DNA from: Opitutia bacterium
Lineage (GTDB): Bacteria; Verrucomicrobiota; Verrucomicrobiia; Opitutales; JANYEO01
Length of the DNA: 16,295 bases
Assembly (NCBI GenBank): GCA_025363025.1
Contig: JANYEO010000164.1
Span: 1-16,295 of the forward strand
Direction of reading: 5' to 3'
In this document: in pieces, positions 1 to 8,100 of the stretch
How positions within the stretch are numbered: position 1 is the first letter of the stretch
How the letters are laid out: the number at the start of each line of letters is the position of its first letter
Made by a program: the position numbers and the translations under genes
Notes under the pieces: model-generated
Told to the model about the DNA's origin: nothing
Databases searched by the model: none
The model's input: the letters and a program-made list of their open reading frames with translations, nothing else

Positions 1-19
1 CATAGAATAAGAAGGAAAG

Positions 20-253
20 TTGATCTCTTCTTCATATGATTTGGCGGCTGCATACTTTCACATAGATCACGAGAATAGAAGACATATACGTAATCATCGT
101 CGTATAAGACATATACATATATCGGCCAGAGACTACAAAATTAGCTTCTTGAAAAAACTCTACCGCTTCTTTACTCAGAAAGCTTTTAAAGCCAAAGTCG
201 TTAAAGTTGAAGTCGAAGAGATTCAACAAAAAAGTTTAGGCATACGGCGTTAA
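20..253 (+). CDS. Small basic hypothetical protein (77 aa)
   Basis: The frame opens with TTG at 20, just after an in-frame stop at 8-10, and a purine-rich GAAGGAAAG lies immediately upstream but unusually close to the start. The product has a soluble N-terminal part rich in His and Arg (residues about 14-36), then a Lys/Phe-rich segment (about 43-60) and a Val/Lys/Glu-rich end. I see no signal peptide, membrane helix or family motif. It could be a small plasmid-borne regulatory or nucleic-acid-binding protein, but the composition alone cannot show that. A 65-aa frame also exists on the opposite strand (32-229), and which of the two is real, if either, cannot be decided by eye. Confidence 0.3.
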   Translation: MISSSYDLAAAYFHIDHENRRHIRNHRRIRHIHISARDYKISFLKKLYRFFTQKAFKAKVVKVEVEEIQQKSLGIRR

Positions 254-471
254 TCTCAATTCTGCAGCTTGCTGTGTGTTTTAAAATGCTTATCTCACTA
301 CATAGTTCAACTTGCCAATTGACTCTCTATCAAAAAGAATTCCTGATAGAATAATTAATATTAATGGTATAAATTCAATGGGCCCAAAAAACTAATTTGT
401 ATGTGCTTAAAATACAATAGATTGAAAAACAGATCTGCATTAATTATCTTAGGGCCGCTGAATTTAAAAAT

Positions 472-480
472 TTATCCATA
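472..480 (+). promoter_or_regulatory. DnaA-box-like site
   Basis: TTATCCATA differs from the DnaA consensus TTATCCACA at one position and borders the AT-rich block that precedes the iterons. One near-match of 9 bases in AT-rich DNA can arise by chance, so the support is mainly positional. Similar near-matches (TTATCCAAA) occur between rep and parA at 2870-2878 and 2951-2959. Confidence 0.35.
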
Positions 481-610
481 AAGATAAGATTTAATTAGTA
501 GGTTCTTTGTCTAAAAAAACCTTTATTATAATATTAAATGTATAAAGTATAATCCATATTAATAGTATTAGAAGTATACGTATTCACATTATGTTGTTAA
601 ACAAGTAGTT
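480..610. other. AT-rich candidate DNA-unwinding element
   Basis: This block is made almost wholly of A and T, with short runs such as AAAAAAACC and TATAATATTAAA, and lies between the DnaA-box-like site and the iteron array. Iteron plasmids usually melt at an AT-rich block beside their iterons. That role is inferred from position and composition. No tandem 13-mer-like repeats were recognised within it. Confidence 0.4.
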
Positions 611-621
611 ATGATAAAAAT

Positions 622-768
622 AATGACCTCTACGGATTAAACAACGACTTTTTCGGATATAAATGCGACTTTTATGGATGGAACCGCGACTTTTTCGGAT
701 GTAACAACGACTTTTGCGGATTAAATAACGACCTCAATGGATTAAACAACGACTTTTGCGGATTTAAA
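622..768 (+). repeat. Seven tandem 21-bp iterons
   Basis: Seven direct repeats run head to tail with no spacer. The GAC of the core falls at 625, 646, 667, 688, 709, 730 and 751, exactly 21 bases apart each time. The approximate consensus is AACGACTTTTKCGGATTAA. Units 1 and 6 carry a GACCTC variant of the core and unit 3 reads GACTTTTATGGAT. A period of 21 bp (two helical turns) places every unit on the same face of the DNA, as expected for Rep-protein binding sites. The location about 570 bp upstream of a Rep_3 initiator gene supports iterons rather than an unrelated satellite, and the lack of unique spacers rules out CRISPR. Confidence 0.92.
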
Positions 769-884
769 TAAGGTCCCTATGGGCGTTCAGTAAGCTTAAA
801 AAATACAGTATTTTAATGAATTACAACCCACTTTAATTTTGTTAACTAGTTATTATTGAGACAGTTATGTCGATTTTAATAGGC

Positions 885-900
885 GTCCGTAAAAGTCGTA
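885..900 (-). repeat. Dispersed inverted iteron 1
   Basis: GTCCGTAAAAGTCGTA read on the minus strand gives TACGACTTTTACGGAC, which matches the iteron core. It is a single copy in the opposite orientation to the tandem array, in the rep leader. Confidence 0.75.
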
Positions 901-998
901 ATACTAGGGTTTGATTCAATTAAATAGTACGTCAAAAAGCTTTTTAGTTGCAACTTGTCTTTATGGGTTTTCATTTTTTAGAACTATCAATAAAGAAG

Positions 999-1013
999 GT
1001 CCGTAAAAGTCGG
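999..1013 (-). repeat. Dispersed inverted iteron 2
   Basis: GTCCGTAAAAGTCGG is the reverse complement of an iteron core (CCGACTTTTACGGAC). It lies about 40 bases upstream of the candidate rep promoter at 1053-1080. Confidence 0.75.
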
Positions 1014-1052
1014 TGTTTTAGGGTTATTTACGTTTTAGTGACATTTAACTCA

Positions 1053-1080
1053 TTGACCATAAGGTAGTTAATTTTATAAC
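1053..1080 (+). promoter_or_regulatory. Candidate rep promoter
   Basis: TTGACC and TATAAC are separated by 16 bases, a good sigma-70-type match pointing towards rep. The expected transcription start (about 1087) would fall inside inverted iteron 3, so Rep binding there could repress its own promoter. A second, weaker -10-like TTTATAA lies at 1284-1290 directly before the inverted repeat at 1292-1321. Either or both could be used. Confidence 0.5.
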
Positions 1081-1084
1081 GGGC

Positions 1085-1105
1085 TTAATCCGACGAGGTC
1101 GTTAT
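1085..1105 (-). repeat. Dispersed inverted iteron 3
   Basis: TTAATCCGACGAGGTCGTTA is the reverse complement of an iteron of the GACCTC type (compare array unit 6). It sits just downstream of the -10-like TATAAC, at the probable transcription start. Confidence 0.75.
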
Positions 1106-1226
1106 TTTTGAAGAATCTTTATTTTTTGGATTATTTATCATGCAAAGTAGGCTATACCGCATTTTATATCGCACTAATAGAGCGGTTTTATTGGGAATTG
1201 TATGCTCAATCTTTCAGCTAGTGGCA

Positions 1227-1247
1227 TAATCCGAAAAAGTCGTTGTT
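1227..1247 (-). repeat. Dispersed inverted iteron 4
   Basis: The minus strand reads ACAACGACTTTTTCGGATTA, one of the best matches to the array consensus in the window. It lies about 90 bases before the rep start. Confidence 0.8.
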
Positions 1248-1291
1248 TTTAATTCAAGGTCATGTTTACTGGGTACGTTACATTTTATAAG

Positions 1292-1321
1292 TTGCGACTT
1301 GAAATTAATCTCAAGTCGCAA
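1292..1321. promoter_or_regulatory. Inverted-repeat operator-like site before rep
   Basis: TTGCGACTTGA (1292-1302) and TCAAGTCGCAA (1311-1321) form a perfect 11-bp inverted repeat around an 8-base AT-rich centre, ending 13 bases before the rep ATG. Each arm holds CGACTT, the core shared with the iterons. In several iteron plasmids (for example pPS10, R6K and pSC101) Rep dimers repress rep through an inverted repeat that shares partial iteron sequence, and this site fits that pattern. In RNA it would form a hairpin near the start codon, so translational control is an alternative. Confidence 0.7.
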
Positions 1322-1334
1322 TAATGAATAATAT

Positions 1335-2339
1335 ATGAGCAGTGCTGCACAAAAAAAACTTAAGCAGTCTAGTAAGATAACAAATGCACCTTCTTACCCC
1401 TTGCTTATTCAGGAAAAGACTTCACGTCTTCTTTTGTATTGGGCGTTGCGTGGCGGGAAAGTAATGAATCCTGGCGATATTTATGAGATTCCTATGGAAT
1501 CATTGCGAGAATCATTAAATTGCAGAGATGATGGGGAGCTTAAAAAAACATTACAATCATTAGTAGAGTATAAAATTAATTGGGAAGCCTTTTGTAAGCG
1601 ACAAGTAGACCTTCCTTATCTTTGGGGTTATTCGTCGCTTTTGGCAGATTGTGTCATTACTAAAACGCATACCATTAAATATAGTTATTCTCCTTTGATG
1701 GTGCAGGAGTTGTTTAAGCCGCATTCTTATCGCATTTTTGATATAGAAGTTTTAATGGCTTTTAAATCGGGATATGCTTTTAAAATATACCAACTAAGCG
1801 GCCAGTACTTTAATGTTGCGTCGGATATGTGTCGCACGCCTTCATACTCAATCGATGACTTGCGTTTACTCTTTAATGTTGGCGAAGGTAAATATAAAAA
1901 TCGGTATGATTTTATCAGAAAGGTCATCGCATTGCCCCTGCGAGAAGTGAATGCAGTGGGTGATTATATCACAGAATTGAAAGATGACGGGGGTAAGCCC
2001 TCTCGGCGTATGTATTGGTTTGAGGTACGCTTAAAGGATAAAAAACTTAAGCCACGGCCACTTTTAAAAGTAGACGCAGAGAGCGTGGAAAGAGAAAAGT
2101 TAATTTTCCAGTATCAGATGGCTCAGGAGAAGTTTATGAGTTTGCCAGCAGCTGTTAGGTTAGAAATTCGCGAGAAGGCTATTAACCAACTTCCGCTACT
2201 TGAGGTTTTAAATGAGTCCGATCGTATCAAACATGTGGAATCGTTGCGGGAGTTAGCAGATGTTGATTTCCCTTCACATTACTATTATAACTTAGTGGAA
2301 GAATATTTTGCCCCTACCCTGTCATTTGATGGGCCTTAA
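1335..2339 (+). CDS. Rep_3-family plasmid replication initiator
   Basis: This 334-residue protein has the features of Rep_3 (RepA/RepE/pi-type) initiators, which bind iterons with two winged-helix domains and start replication with host DnaA. The first domain appears to span about residues 20-130. The linker/dimer region holds FDIEVLMAFKSGYAFKIYQ (135-153), the family's 'leucine then YAFKIYQL' pattern. The second domain carries YSIDDLRLLFNV (171-182), the usual 'Y.ideLR..l.v' motif, followed by YDFIRKVIALPLREVNA (191-207), resembling the 'F...vi.pal.EIN' helix. The length is usual to slightly long, with a C-terminal extension after residue 240. The ATG at 1335 has no clear Shine-Dalgarno sequence. 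The iterons and operator upstream support the assignment. Confidence 0.9.
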   Translation: MSSAAQKKLKQSSKITNAPSYPLLIQEKTSRLLLYWALRGGKVMNPGDIYEIPMESLRESLNCRDDGELKKTLQSLVEYKINWEAFCKRQVDLPYLWGYSSLLADCVITKTHTIKYSYSPLMVQELFKPHSYRIFDIEVLMAFKSGYAFKIYQLSGQYFNVASDMCRTPSYSIDDLRLLFNVGEGKYKNRYDFIRKVIALPLREVNAVGDYITELKDDGGKPSRRMYWFEVRLKDKKLKPRPLLKVDAESVEREKLIFQYQMAQEKFMSLPAAVRLEIREKAINQLPLLEVLNESDRIKHVESLRELADVDFPSHYYYNLVEEYFAPTLSFDGP

Positions 2340-2582
2340 TGCCCTCTTTAGCTTGCTTGCATTTTAACTGAACCTGTTGATTGTTAATTGCTTCACCATG
2401 ATTACTTGCTGGTTAAGGTCCCTGGTTTTGCTATTTTCCCCTTTGGTGATAGCCTTTTTATTTGTAATTTTATCCAAGTATCGCAAGTTGGTTTAGTGGA
2501 TATATCCAATGTCTGTTTTTGGTTTTACTTTAGTTCTTTTCCGCTTTTATCTATGTATGTGTTTTGGTTACGTGGATGTATT

Positions 2583-2626
2583 GTAATTTGGTTTTTATGT
2601 TTTTGTTTTAAAGTTTAAAAGTCTAA
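2583..2626 (+). repeat. 44-bp direct repeat, copy 1
   Basis: It begins GTAATTTGGTTTTTATG and ends GTTTAAAAGTCTAA. It matches copy 2 (2736-2779) at 38 of 44 positions with no gaps. Its role is unknown; the location upstream of parA makes a partition site or operator a reasonable guess. Confidence 0.7.
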
Positions 2627-2847
2627 TTCCACTTTTTGGTTTTTGAGGTAAAAAATCTAATTGGATTAAGTCGATCTAGGTTTAAATTCTCTATTACAGT
2701 TACATTAATTGGCTTTAATTTTGTAATCTAATAACGTAATTTGGTTTTTATGATTTTAGTTTTTAGTTTAAAAATCTAAGGTGGTTCTAATGCATCACTG
2801 TTTTATCTATTAAATCTAGTTAAGTTAATCCCTTTTCTCGTATCTAG
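2622..2847 (+). repeat. TCTAR motif cluster, candidate parS/operator
   Basis: TCTAA or TCTAG occurs at 2622, 2656, 2675, 2727, 2775, 2786, 2815 and 2843. Eight same-strand copies in 226 bases is clearly more than expected from base composition (roughly one). Type Ib partition systems bind short degenerate repeats upstream of parA through the small ribbon-helix-helix partner. The location fits, but binding is not shown by the sequence. Confidence 0.4.
2736..2779 (+). repeat. 44-bp direct repeat, copy 2
   Basis: It begins GTAATTTGGTTTTTATG and ends GTTTAAAAATCTAA, and lies 153 bases after copy 1. A shorter related stretch (TTTTTGGTTTTTGAGG then AAAAAATCTAATTGG, about 2634-2664) lies between the two, so the family has at least one degenerate third member. 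Confidence 0.7.
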
Positions 2848-3053
2848 GTTTTTTGGCAATATAGCAATTATCCAAAAAATGCAGCTTGCTTTATGCATGC
2901 CCGTTGCATAAGTTTAGGCTCTTGGGCTTTTTTGTCTCCATAAATCACAATTATCCAAATTTGGTTATAGTCTATTAATTAAAAAGATTAATAACGGAAA
3001 AATGCTTGATCCAAATTACTTTTAAATGTAAGAGTTATCTATACACCTATTGT

Positions 3054-3635
3054 ATGCATATAGCTTTTTTGAATCAAAAGGGTGGGGTAGGGAAGTCCAC
3101 CGTTGCCTTGCTCGTCGCTAGCGCCCTTAAGTCTGCTTCTTTGCCCGTTGCCATTGATGATCAGGATCCCCAGGGGTCTCTTAGTTGGTGGGCTCAAAAT
3201 GTGGGTCAGGTTCCCTTAATGAGCAATTTTCCAGAGGCGGAGGTAGTTATCATTGATACACCCGGCCACCTAGATTTGGATAAAAAAGGCATTCGGGACA
3301 AATTTGTAGACCTTATTAAACGGGCGGATCGATTAATTTTAGTTACGGAAATGAGTCCTATGGCCTTCCATGGCACAATTCCCATGGCGGAGCTTATTAA
3401 GGAATATAAAAGGCCCTCTGCCAAATCCAAGTTACTCTTTAACAAAGTCCGCTCTAATACAATTGTGGGTAAACAAAGCCAAAAGGCCCTAGCAGCCCAG
3501 GTGAATATTTCGGCTTTAACCAACTTTCTTCCATTGGCTTCGGCTTACGATTTAGCCAGCTCACTCGGGTGGAAGTCCGTTGTGGGGAAGGACCGTGCCC
3601 GTGTCGTTAACTTAGCGATGGAGATACTCAAATGA
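3054..3635 (+). CDS. parA: ParA-family partition ATPase (type Ib-like)
   Basis: The chosen ATG gives 193 residues starting MHIAFLNQKGGVGKST, with the Walker A/deviant motif KGGVGKST at residues 9-16, the second ParA motif DDQDPQGS at 35-42 and Walker B VVIIDTPG at 64-71. The frame is open back to a TTG at 3006, but the added residues do not resemble ParA, and family members start a few residues before the P-loop. No N-terminal helix-turn-helix is present, so this resembles the short type Ib ATPases (ParF class) that form ATP-dependent patterns on the nucleoid and move plasmids through a DNA-binding partner. Its stop overlaps the start of the next gene by 4 bases (ATGA), implying translational coupling. 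No strong Shine-Dalgarno sequence is seen. Confidence 0.88.
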   Translation: MHIAFLNQKGGVGKSTVALLVASALKSASLPVAIDDQDPQGSLSWWAQNVGQVPLMSNFPEAEVVIIDTPGHLDLDKKGIRDKFVDLIKRADRLILVTEMSPMAFHGTIPMAELIKEYKRPSAKSKLLFNKVRSNTIVGKQSQKALAAQVNISALTNFLPLASAYDLASSLGWKSVVGKDRARVVNLAMEILK

Positions 3636-4153
3636 AATCTACTAAAAAGAAACAATCTAATAGTGATAAGTTAAATAGCTTAGCGTCTGTTTTTAAAAAG
3701 ACGGTTGCGGCCGAAAGACAAAAAGCGATCGATCAAATCCACGATGCACGGCACGAAGGCCTTAGTGATGAATTGTCGTCAGCCCTAGTCCCAGAGGCGG
3801 TCCCGGCTTCCATAAAGCAGGAGGCGCTGCACATAAAGCCATCGCCCGATGTAATCGCCCTTTCACCCGTAGTAGCAATACCTCCCATTGCATCTCATGT
3901 AGCTCCTGAAGAAGGGGAGGGGAGGGAAGTTTCCCCAACGCGTCTATCCGCTTATTTTTTGCCCATTGATATTACAAAGTTGGAGCAAATGCGGCTTCAT
4001 CTAGTTCAAAACGGAGTTAATCTCAGCATCACCGATGGCCAGCTAATGCGCTTAGCCGTTCGCCGGCTGGTATTGTCGGAGGATTTAGTGGGTCTTTATC
4101 GGCAAATTCATGCAGAAGACGGCAGAAAGCACCGTTACAAAAAAGCTAAATAA
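3632..4153 (+). CDS. Putative partition partner (ParB/ParG-like DNA-binding protein)
   Basis: This 173-residue protein overlaps parA by 4 bases, the usual arrangement of a partition operon. The N-terminus is basic and helical (residues 1-50), a position where ParA partners often carry the segment that stimulates the ATPase. A Pro/Ala/Val/Glu-rich linker follows (about 53-100). The C-terminal part RLSAYFLPIDITKLEQM (104-120), followed by helices to about residue 150, has a strand-helix-helix pattern that could be a ribbon-helix-helix, and it ends in a basic tail. I do not recognise a named family. The assignment rests mostly on operon context. It is longer than typical ParG proteins because of the linker. 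Confidence 0.6.
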   Translation: MKSTKKKQSNSDKLNSLASVFKKTVAAERQKAIDQIHDARHEGLSDELSSALVPEAVPASIKQEALHIKPSPDVIALSPVVAIPPIASHVAPEEGEGREVSPTRLSAYFLPIDITKLEQMRLHLVQNGVNLSITDGQLMRLAVRRLVLSEDLVGLYRQIHAEDGRKHRYKKAK

Positions 4154-4244
4154 TTAGGCCTGGATAGAGACAAGGGCTGATTAACAGTGTGCTAGCCATG
4201 GAACCTAGCGGGCGTTGCCACAGGGGCTTGGGCGCATTGCATTG

Positions 4245-4264
4245 GCCTCCTGGGGGGCTTTATT
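4245..4264 (+). terminator. Weak terminator candidate after the par operon
   Basis: GCCTC (4245-4249) can pair with GGGGC (4254-4258, one G-T pair) around a 4-base loop, followed by TTTATT. The stem is short and the T-run interrupted. It lies about 90 bases after the partition partner's stop, so it may end that transcript. Confidence 0.3.
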
Positions 4265-4319
4265 ATCGCAAGTATAGTGGCTTAAAATTGGAACAACCCT
4301 GTATCTTATTTTAAACCTA

Positions 4320-4372
4320 GACTGCCCCAGCAGTCCGGACTCTCGAAGCGTGAGGCCTGGTCTCACGCTTCG
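4320..4372. repeat. Two adjacent perfect hairpins
   Basis: GACTGC/GCAGTC (4320-4325 and 4330-4335, loop CCCA) is followed 8 bases later by CGAAGCGTGAG/CTCACGCTTCG (4344-4354 and 4362-4372, 7-base loop). The larger stem is perfect over 11 bp. No T-run follows, so neither is a standard intrinsic terminator. Possible roles include a single-strand initiation site, a transfer origin, a protein-binding site or RNA processing structure. Nothing in the sequence decides between them. Confidence 0.6.
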
Positions 4373-5128
4373 CCTCATATACTTAAAACCTTGGGTTTAA
4401 TTCTCCCCAATATTCCCAACTTTATCTCAAGCAGCCCGAGTACCCCTTCAAGCAATCTACATGTTCCTTCAAACGGCCCTCTCGCTCCAACAACCCCATT
4501 GATTTGTTAAAACAATCTGCTTTTGTGAAGAAAAACAATAAGACTGGAAAGCCTTTTTAAATTCAATTCACTATAAGACCCTGAGTATTTTTTAAAACAC
4601 GCGTGTGCAGCGGTATATTGGTTGCTAAACAAACAGGGTCATCCATGTTTCGCTTGCTCCATAACGTGCTCCTGGTAAGCATATTATAAAAAAAACCGCT
4701 CGCTGGGTCTCTCTTTTTAACGCGTGGCTTGTTTTTTAAATTCCCTCAATTCGCTCTAGAACCGCTTGTAGAGCTATTCTTCCCAACATAAGCCCTGTCT
4801 CAATTTTGCTTCGTGCCCATTTTTTAGTTTTTACGCAAAAAATGATAGTTTTAAATCAAAAATACCCGATGCCGCTGCATCCTTTGTTTATCTTTCACAG
4901 ATAGGCAGGCTTCTCTTTGCGCTAAGCGGAGCGGGCCTTGCAGGGGTACAGCCTCAATAATTCCACCTATAAACATCCTTAAGAACGTCGTATGCTTCTT
5001 GTATACTGTTTTTAACCGCCTCTTATTGCAAGAGTATCTAAAGCCTTTCTCGGTAGGCCAATTCGGCGGCGTCGGTATTTTTATTTACCTAGCACTTGCG
5101 TTAATTTATTAAAAGAAAAAGCGTGCAA

Positions 5129-8100
5129 ATGAGTAAAAATGGCTTTCAATGGCCCGCATCAAACCCTGCGTCTTTAACTTTGTTTAGTCTCAAAATGGTA
5201 AATCATTCTTTAATCAATAAAACATTATCAATAGCTCGTTCGCTCCTTCACAAAATAGGGGAGGGAGTTTTACAGACCATCTTACCCCTTAGTCGAGGCC
5301 TGTCTAAATTGATAATTAATAATTTAATATCAAAAAAAGCCCACGGCTTATTCTTGACCGGAGCTATCTGCTTATTGGGGGGGGCTCAAGGTGTTGTAGG
5401 GAAGTCATTCGGGATTAGTGGATTTCATTTTAGTGGCCAGCCTTATACTAATAAATCCATCCAGGAACATCGCTGGCAATTTGATGTCTGTTCTTACGGG
5501 GATATGGCTCGTGGTTTCATTTGTTGGGATCTACCAGTCAAAAGTTCTTTTAAGTTTAAGGATGCTACTTTTCACAAGTTATCAAAAAGCTTTCCAGGTA
5601 CAGCGCAGGGGTGTTTTGCCAACGGCCAGTCTAAGCTTTATACGCAGCTGAAATCCAATAAGGAGAATCCTTATTATGTGGATGATGCCATTGGATTTTT
5701 AACAGAGAATGCTAGTTTTACGAAATTATTAATTTATGAAGCGCCTGTTTTTTGGGTGTTTAAAAAAAGCCACAATTCAAATACTAGCAAAGATGAGATT
5801 AAGGCAGAACATCAGCGGCAGTTCCCTGGACAGGTCTATCATGATAATTTCCCTCGTGATTCATATGCTCCTAATACAAAACTATGTTTCTTTAATGCAG
5901 GCGGCGCCGCCGCAGTCTCTATGTCAATCAACCCCGACCTTGACTTAGAATATGTTTATCACCCTCCCTACATTGACTGGTTAGATGCTACCTATCGAAA
6001 AGGTCCGAGCGACCCAAACTTTAATGCGCGCCGTGTCAATGCAACGCCTGAGCAAAAGTATACGGAATATTTATTAGGAGAGAGTTTTACTTTAAGGGTT
6101 GTAACTGAAGATTTAGATTTCGATTCGGGCGAAGGCTTTTTTTATGTTCAAGCGCCCGGGCAATCTGCCTGGCAACCCTTATTGCCCGAACAAAAGCACG
6201 TTAAATCAAACTTAAATCCAGCTGCTTTTCACCTTAAATACACTCCTCCCGTATACGGCGAATACAAATTTAAATTCGTGGTCCGCGATAAAACAGGCCT
6301 AGAAGGGAGCAAAGAATGGCCGGTATTCCAAGTGCATGCCGGGCCGGATCGTCCTACAATCCAAATGATTCCCGAGGCTCCCATGCCGGGCCAAACGGTA
6401 GAAGTGAAAGTTCATTTGCATGACGCGAATGGGGATTTAGGTCGCTATACTATTGAGTGCTGGGGCTTTCAAACAGGTGATGCGAATGCAAAAGCCGTGC
6501 TACTGTCATCGAATGCGCAGGCCTTAAAATATAATCGTCCGCGTCAATTCAACAAAAATCTATCTGCCCCCTACGACTCTATTTATACGCACGATGTTGT
6601 ATTTCCATTAACAGATAAAGAAGGCTTTGATCATTACGAAGTCCGTGCGCGCGCTTGGGATATTGAAGACCGCGTATCGGAAGAAGCTATCACGCCGCTG
6701 CAATTTACTCCGCTACCACCGAGCGAGTTAAGTGATGAAGAAATCGCGGATTTGCTAGCGAAAGATTTTCCCGATCTCTTTAAAACCGATGAGTTGCATT
6801 TAGAATGGCGCGTGTTAGAGGCCACGGCTGAAAATGAATTACCCATGGCCTTAGCGGTCGTGGATTCAGCAGGGAGTAACGTGCAAAATCTCTTCGAAAA
6901 AACATTGCAAATAGAGGGGGGTAAATTTGTTGAATCAGACGTTGAGAGCACGCATTTGACCCTTCAAGAGGGCGGCATCTCAGCTATTATCGATTTTGAA
7001 TTAGGCGGCAAAACGCCCATGAAGTGGGTGATGGAAGTTTATCCGAATCACAAATTTGAAGTGACGTCCATCGAGTCCCCATTCCCGGTTCGCCTGGTGA
7101 CGGATAATGACATTGTCTTAAAAGAAAAAACCTTTATTCAGAGTACGCGTTCTATCGAATTGAAGGCAAAGAATATTAACAATAACGGCCTATTAGAGGC
7201 CCCACGTATTACACTGCATTCTAACTCTCTGTTTAATAGCGGGCGAATCGTCGCAAGCGATTTCACGGTAGACGCCTTAGTTGTTTCTAATTATCATACT
7301 GGGTTTATTGGCCCCCGCATAGATAAAGACGCTAAATCGGATAGCAGTTTCAAAATGTATGCCGGAAAAGCCGTTTTTAATAGTTATACCTTTACCAATG
7401 CCGGCAATCTTTATGGCAGCTTTTTAGAATTAAATGGTGTCACTAGCATCGAAAATCAATCAACCGGCCTTATCCATGGGGATGAAAGTGTCTTAATCTC
7501 AGGCAAAGGAAAATTGATCAATGCCGGCACTATAAAATCCATTAACCGGGTTACGCTCAATAATAACGGCTTCAATAATACCGGCTTAATCGCGTCCGAT
7601 AAAAAAATATTCATTTATAATCAAGCAGCTGAAGCGTGCAATGCAGGTCGTATAGAATGCGCTAAAGGGGCGATCGATATTCGCACCACGGTTGATTTTA
7701 ATAATACCGCAACTGCCAAATTAATTGCACAGGATTTATCTATTAATCAAAAACGATTTTATAATGCCGGCTTCATTCAAGTCTTAGGAGCGGCCACTGT
7801 ATCGGTTAGCACACTCGAAAATGCAGCCGGTGGCCTCATCCGCGATGGCCATTTTAACTTCAATGCTTGTGGGGAGTTTATTAACGAGGGCCAATTCCAG
7901 CCTGAAACTTTAGCCGGCTATTTGCTTCCGATAAAGGGCAGTGGCATTATATCTATTGCCCGCTTCGATTGGGAGGCCCCCGCAGATTGGACGATAGAAA
8001 ATTCTTTAGCCTGCCGCGATAAATGCAGCTTAAATGTACACGGGTCGTTCATTAACAAGGGTTCGCTCCTTTCTATGAGCGAAGGCTGCATTGGTGAGTC

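Larger units (their letters stand above)
254..1334. other. Probable plasmid replication origin region (noncoding)
   Basis: This stretch of about 1.1 kb has no convincing gene. It has the parts expected of an iteron origin: a DnaA-box-like site near 472, a very AT-rich block (about 480-610) suited to strand opening, a perfectly phased array of seven 21-bp direct repeats (622-768), four dispersed opposite-orientation copies (885-1247), and an inverted repeat carrying the iteron core just before the rep start. This order upstream of a Rep_3 initiator matches known iteron plasmids. That replication starts here is inferred from the layout. Confidence 0.75.
2340..3053. other. T-rich noncoding region between rep and parA
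   Basis: About 700 bases carry no convincing gene. A 76-codon frame (2388-2618) starting with TTG reflects the T-rich strand (Phe, Leu, Val, Trp) and has no ribosome-binding site. The region holds a 44-bp imperfect direct repeat, a cluster of TCTAR motifs (2622-2847), two DnaA-box-like sites (TTATCCAAA at 2870 and 2951) and a short inverted repeat (TTATGCA/TGCATAA, 2891-2911). It is the natural place for the parA promoter and operator, but no strong -35/-10 pair was seen. Confidence 0.6.
4154..5128. other. Noncoding region upstream of the CdiA-like gene
   Basis: Nearly 1 kb without a convincing ORF. It holds a weak terminator candidate (4245-4264), two adjacent hairpins (4320-4372) and a small inverted repeat GCTCTA/TAGAGC (4753-4774). 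The second half must contain the promoter and leader of the large exoprotein gene, but no clear -35/-10 pair was found. Several short Pro/Ser/Leu-like fragments suggest decayed sequence, though no recognisable protein remnant was identified. Confidence 0.5.

Noticed and set aside
571..601. dif/Xer-like site around CACATTATGTTGTTAAAC
   Set aside because: It resembles a XerD arm only with a 2-base insertion and has no matching XerC arm at the right spacing.
622..768. Possible CRISPR array
   Set aside because: Units are contiguous 21-bp repeats with no unique spacers and lie before a Rep gene, so they are iterons.
2388..2618. 76-codon frame after rep, rich in Phe/Leu/Trp
   Set aside because: TTG start without a ribosome-binding site. 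The hydrophobic composition follows from a T-rich strand, and the frame overlaps the direct-repeat region.
4344..4372. Intrinsic terminator
   Set aside because: The stem is strong but is followed by CCTCATAT instead of a T-run.
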